Shown here in pieces: positions 63,372 through 64,000 of a stretch of 64,000 nt of DNA. The position numbers and the translations under genes were made by a program. The notes under the pieces were generated by a model, which saw nothing but the letters and a program-made list of their open reading frames with translations, was not told the DNA's origin and made no database searches. Origin of the DNA: Dioscorea cayenensis subsp. rotundata (lineage: Eukaryota > Streptophyta > Magnoliopsida > Dioscoreales > Dioscoreaceae); the NCBI RefSeq assembly GCF_009730915.1, contig NC_052479.1, positions 1,922,001 to 1,986,000 of the forward strand. Direction: 5' to 3'. Numbering within the stretch: the first letter of the stretch is position 1; the number at the start of each line of letters is the position of its first letter.

Positions 63372-64000
63372 ATATTTTTATTTTTATTTTTATTTTTACT
63401 TTTTTGAAAAAGTGAATAAATCACTTCTATTTTAATAGTAACATAACAAAAGTCTTCAAAAAACGACCAGGAAACAAGAAGGAACTACAACAAACCACTA
63501 GATGTGATAAAAGTAACAAAAGTAAGTCAAAATACAAAATACAGCCAAGAGAAGAATGACATTCCCCTCAAGACCCCAAAGACACCACATGAACTTTAGC
63601 CCGTACCCAGGTCCTGAATATCCTCCAACGCAGGAACCTCAGCAGAGTTCGCATCACGAGGTCCTAAGAACTCCAAACTTCTGCGAATGGTCGTCATAGA
63701 GTCAGATAACTTCTCTTTACTACCTCATGTAATATAAGAGAACTAGGATAACAGAATATGGTCAATTATCAAAAGAGTTACATGAGCAGGCAAGGCAAGA
63801 GCATTAAAAATACGATCATTTCTAGCAAGCCACACATTCCACACAATTGTTTTTGTAACTAAGTCTCCCATAACCCTTAAGGACAGCCAAACCGATATCC
63901 TCCACGACTCCCAAAGCGAACTCATTGAGCTAGGTGGCTCTGGCAAGTGCAGAAGGTTGCAAAAATAAGCCCAAACAAGTTTAACAAAAGGGCACTGCAA
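63372..64000 (-). mobile_element. 3' end of an L1-type LINE (continues past the window)
   Basis: The minus-strand frame 64000-63743 is open at the window edge. It reads as the zinc-binding domain that ends plant LINE reverse transcriptases: CPFVKLVWAYFCNLL at its start and TIVWNVWLARNDRIFNA further on. After the stop comes about 340 bp of 3' untranslated sequence, ending in a (TAAAAA)n-like tail at about 63401-63374. The retained domain is intact within what is seen; the rest of ORF2 lies outside. Confidence 0.8.

Overview
The window is nuclear DNA of a flowering plant. It is AT-rich, its genes are interrupted by GT-AG introns, and it carries plant-type LTR retrotransposons, LINE ends, tRNA-derived SINEs and MITE-like elements. 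Every confident gene belongs to a family found across angiosperms. I cannot name the species. I found no rRNA or tRNA gene, CRISPR array or bacterial operon.

Layout. 1-4590 is gene-free and contains copies of an intergenic repeat. 4592-7692 is a truncated Copia element (LTR, primer-binding site, broken gag-protease). 12132-19123 (-) is a nine-exon mitochondrial alanine:glyoxylate aminotransferase gene (AGT2 type) whose third intron holds a 3.9 kb Copia element with a 5-bp target duplication. 19150-24440 holds more intergenic repeat, two SINEs with target duplications and a 1.1 kb terminal-inverted-repeat element. 24460-29990 is a roughly 5 kb inverted pair of elements carrying four copies of a GC-rich, coding-like module. 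30198-36865 has three genes on the plus strand: a lectin/PAN-domain membrane protein, an ER-type adenine nucleotide carrier (ER-ANT1) and an NFD4-like MFS protein. 37-42.8 kb holds tandem repeats and microsatellites. 42957-44728 (+) is an intact class III peroxidase and 45140-46241 (-) is BLOS1. 51055-52054 is a gap of exactly 1000 N, followed by an unidentified 1.7 kb island. 54176-55460 (-) is a second peroxidase with the same exon plan but about eight indels. 57868-63033 (-) is the 13-exon MCM-binding protein gene ETG1. 63372-64000 (-) is the 3' end of a LINE.

The genes are an ordinary unlinked plant set: photorespiratory/amino-acid metabolism, ER nucleotide transport, endolysosomal sorting, cell-wall/ROS peroxidases and DNA replication. 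The only clear local relationship is the inverted peroxidase pair.

Single-base indels interrupt otherwise well-preserved exons of AGT2, the PAN gene and ETG1 (two), and many interrupt the second peroxidase. Sequence error is the simplest explanation for the isolated ones. The second peroxidase may be a true pseudogene. I found no clearly new biological system. The features that most need explaining are the inverted element pair at 24.5-30 kb and the island after the gap.
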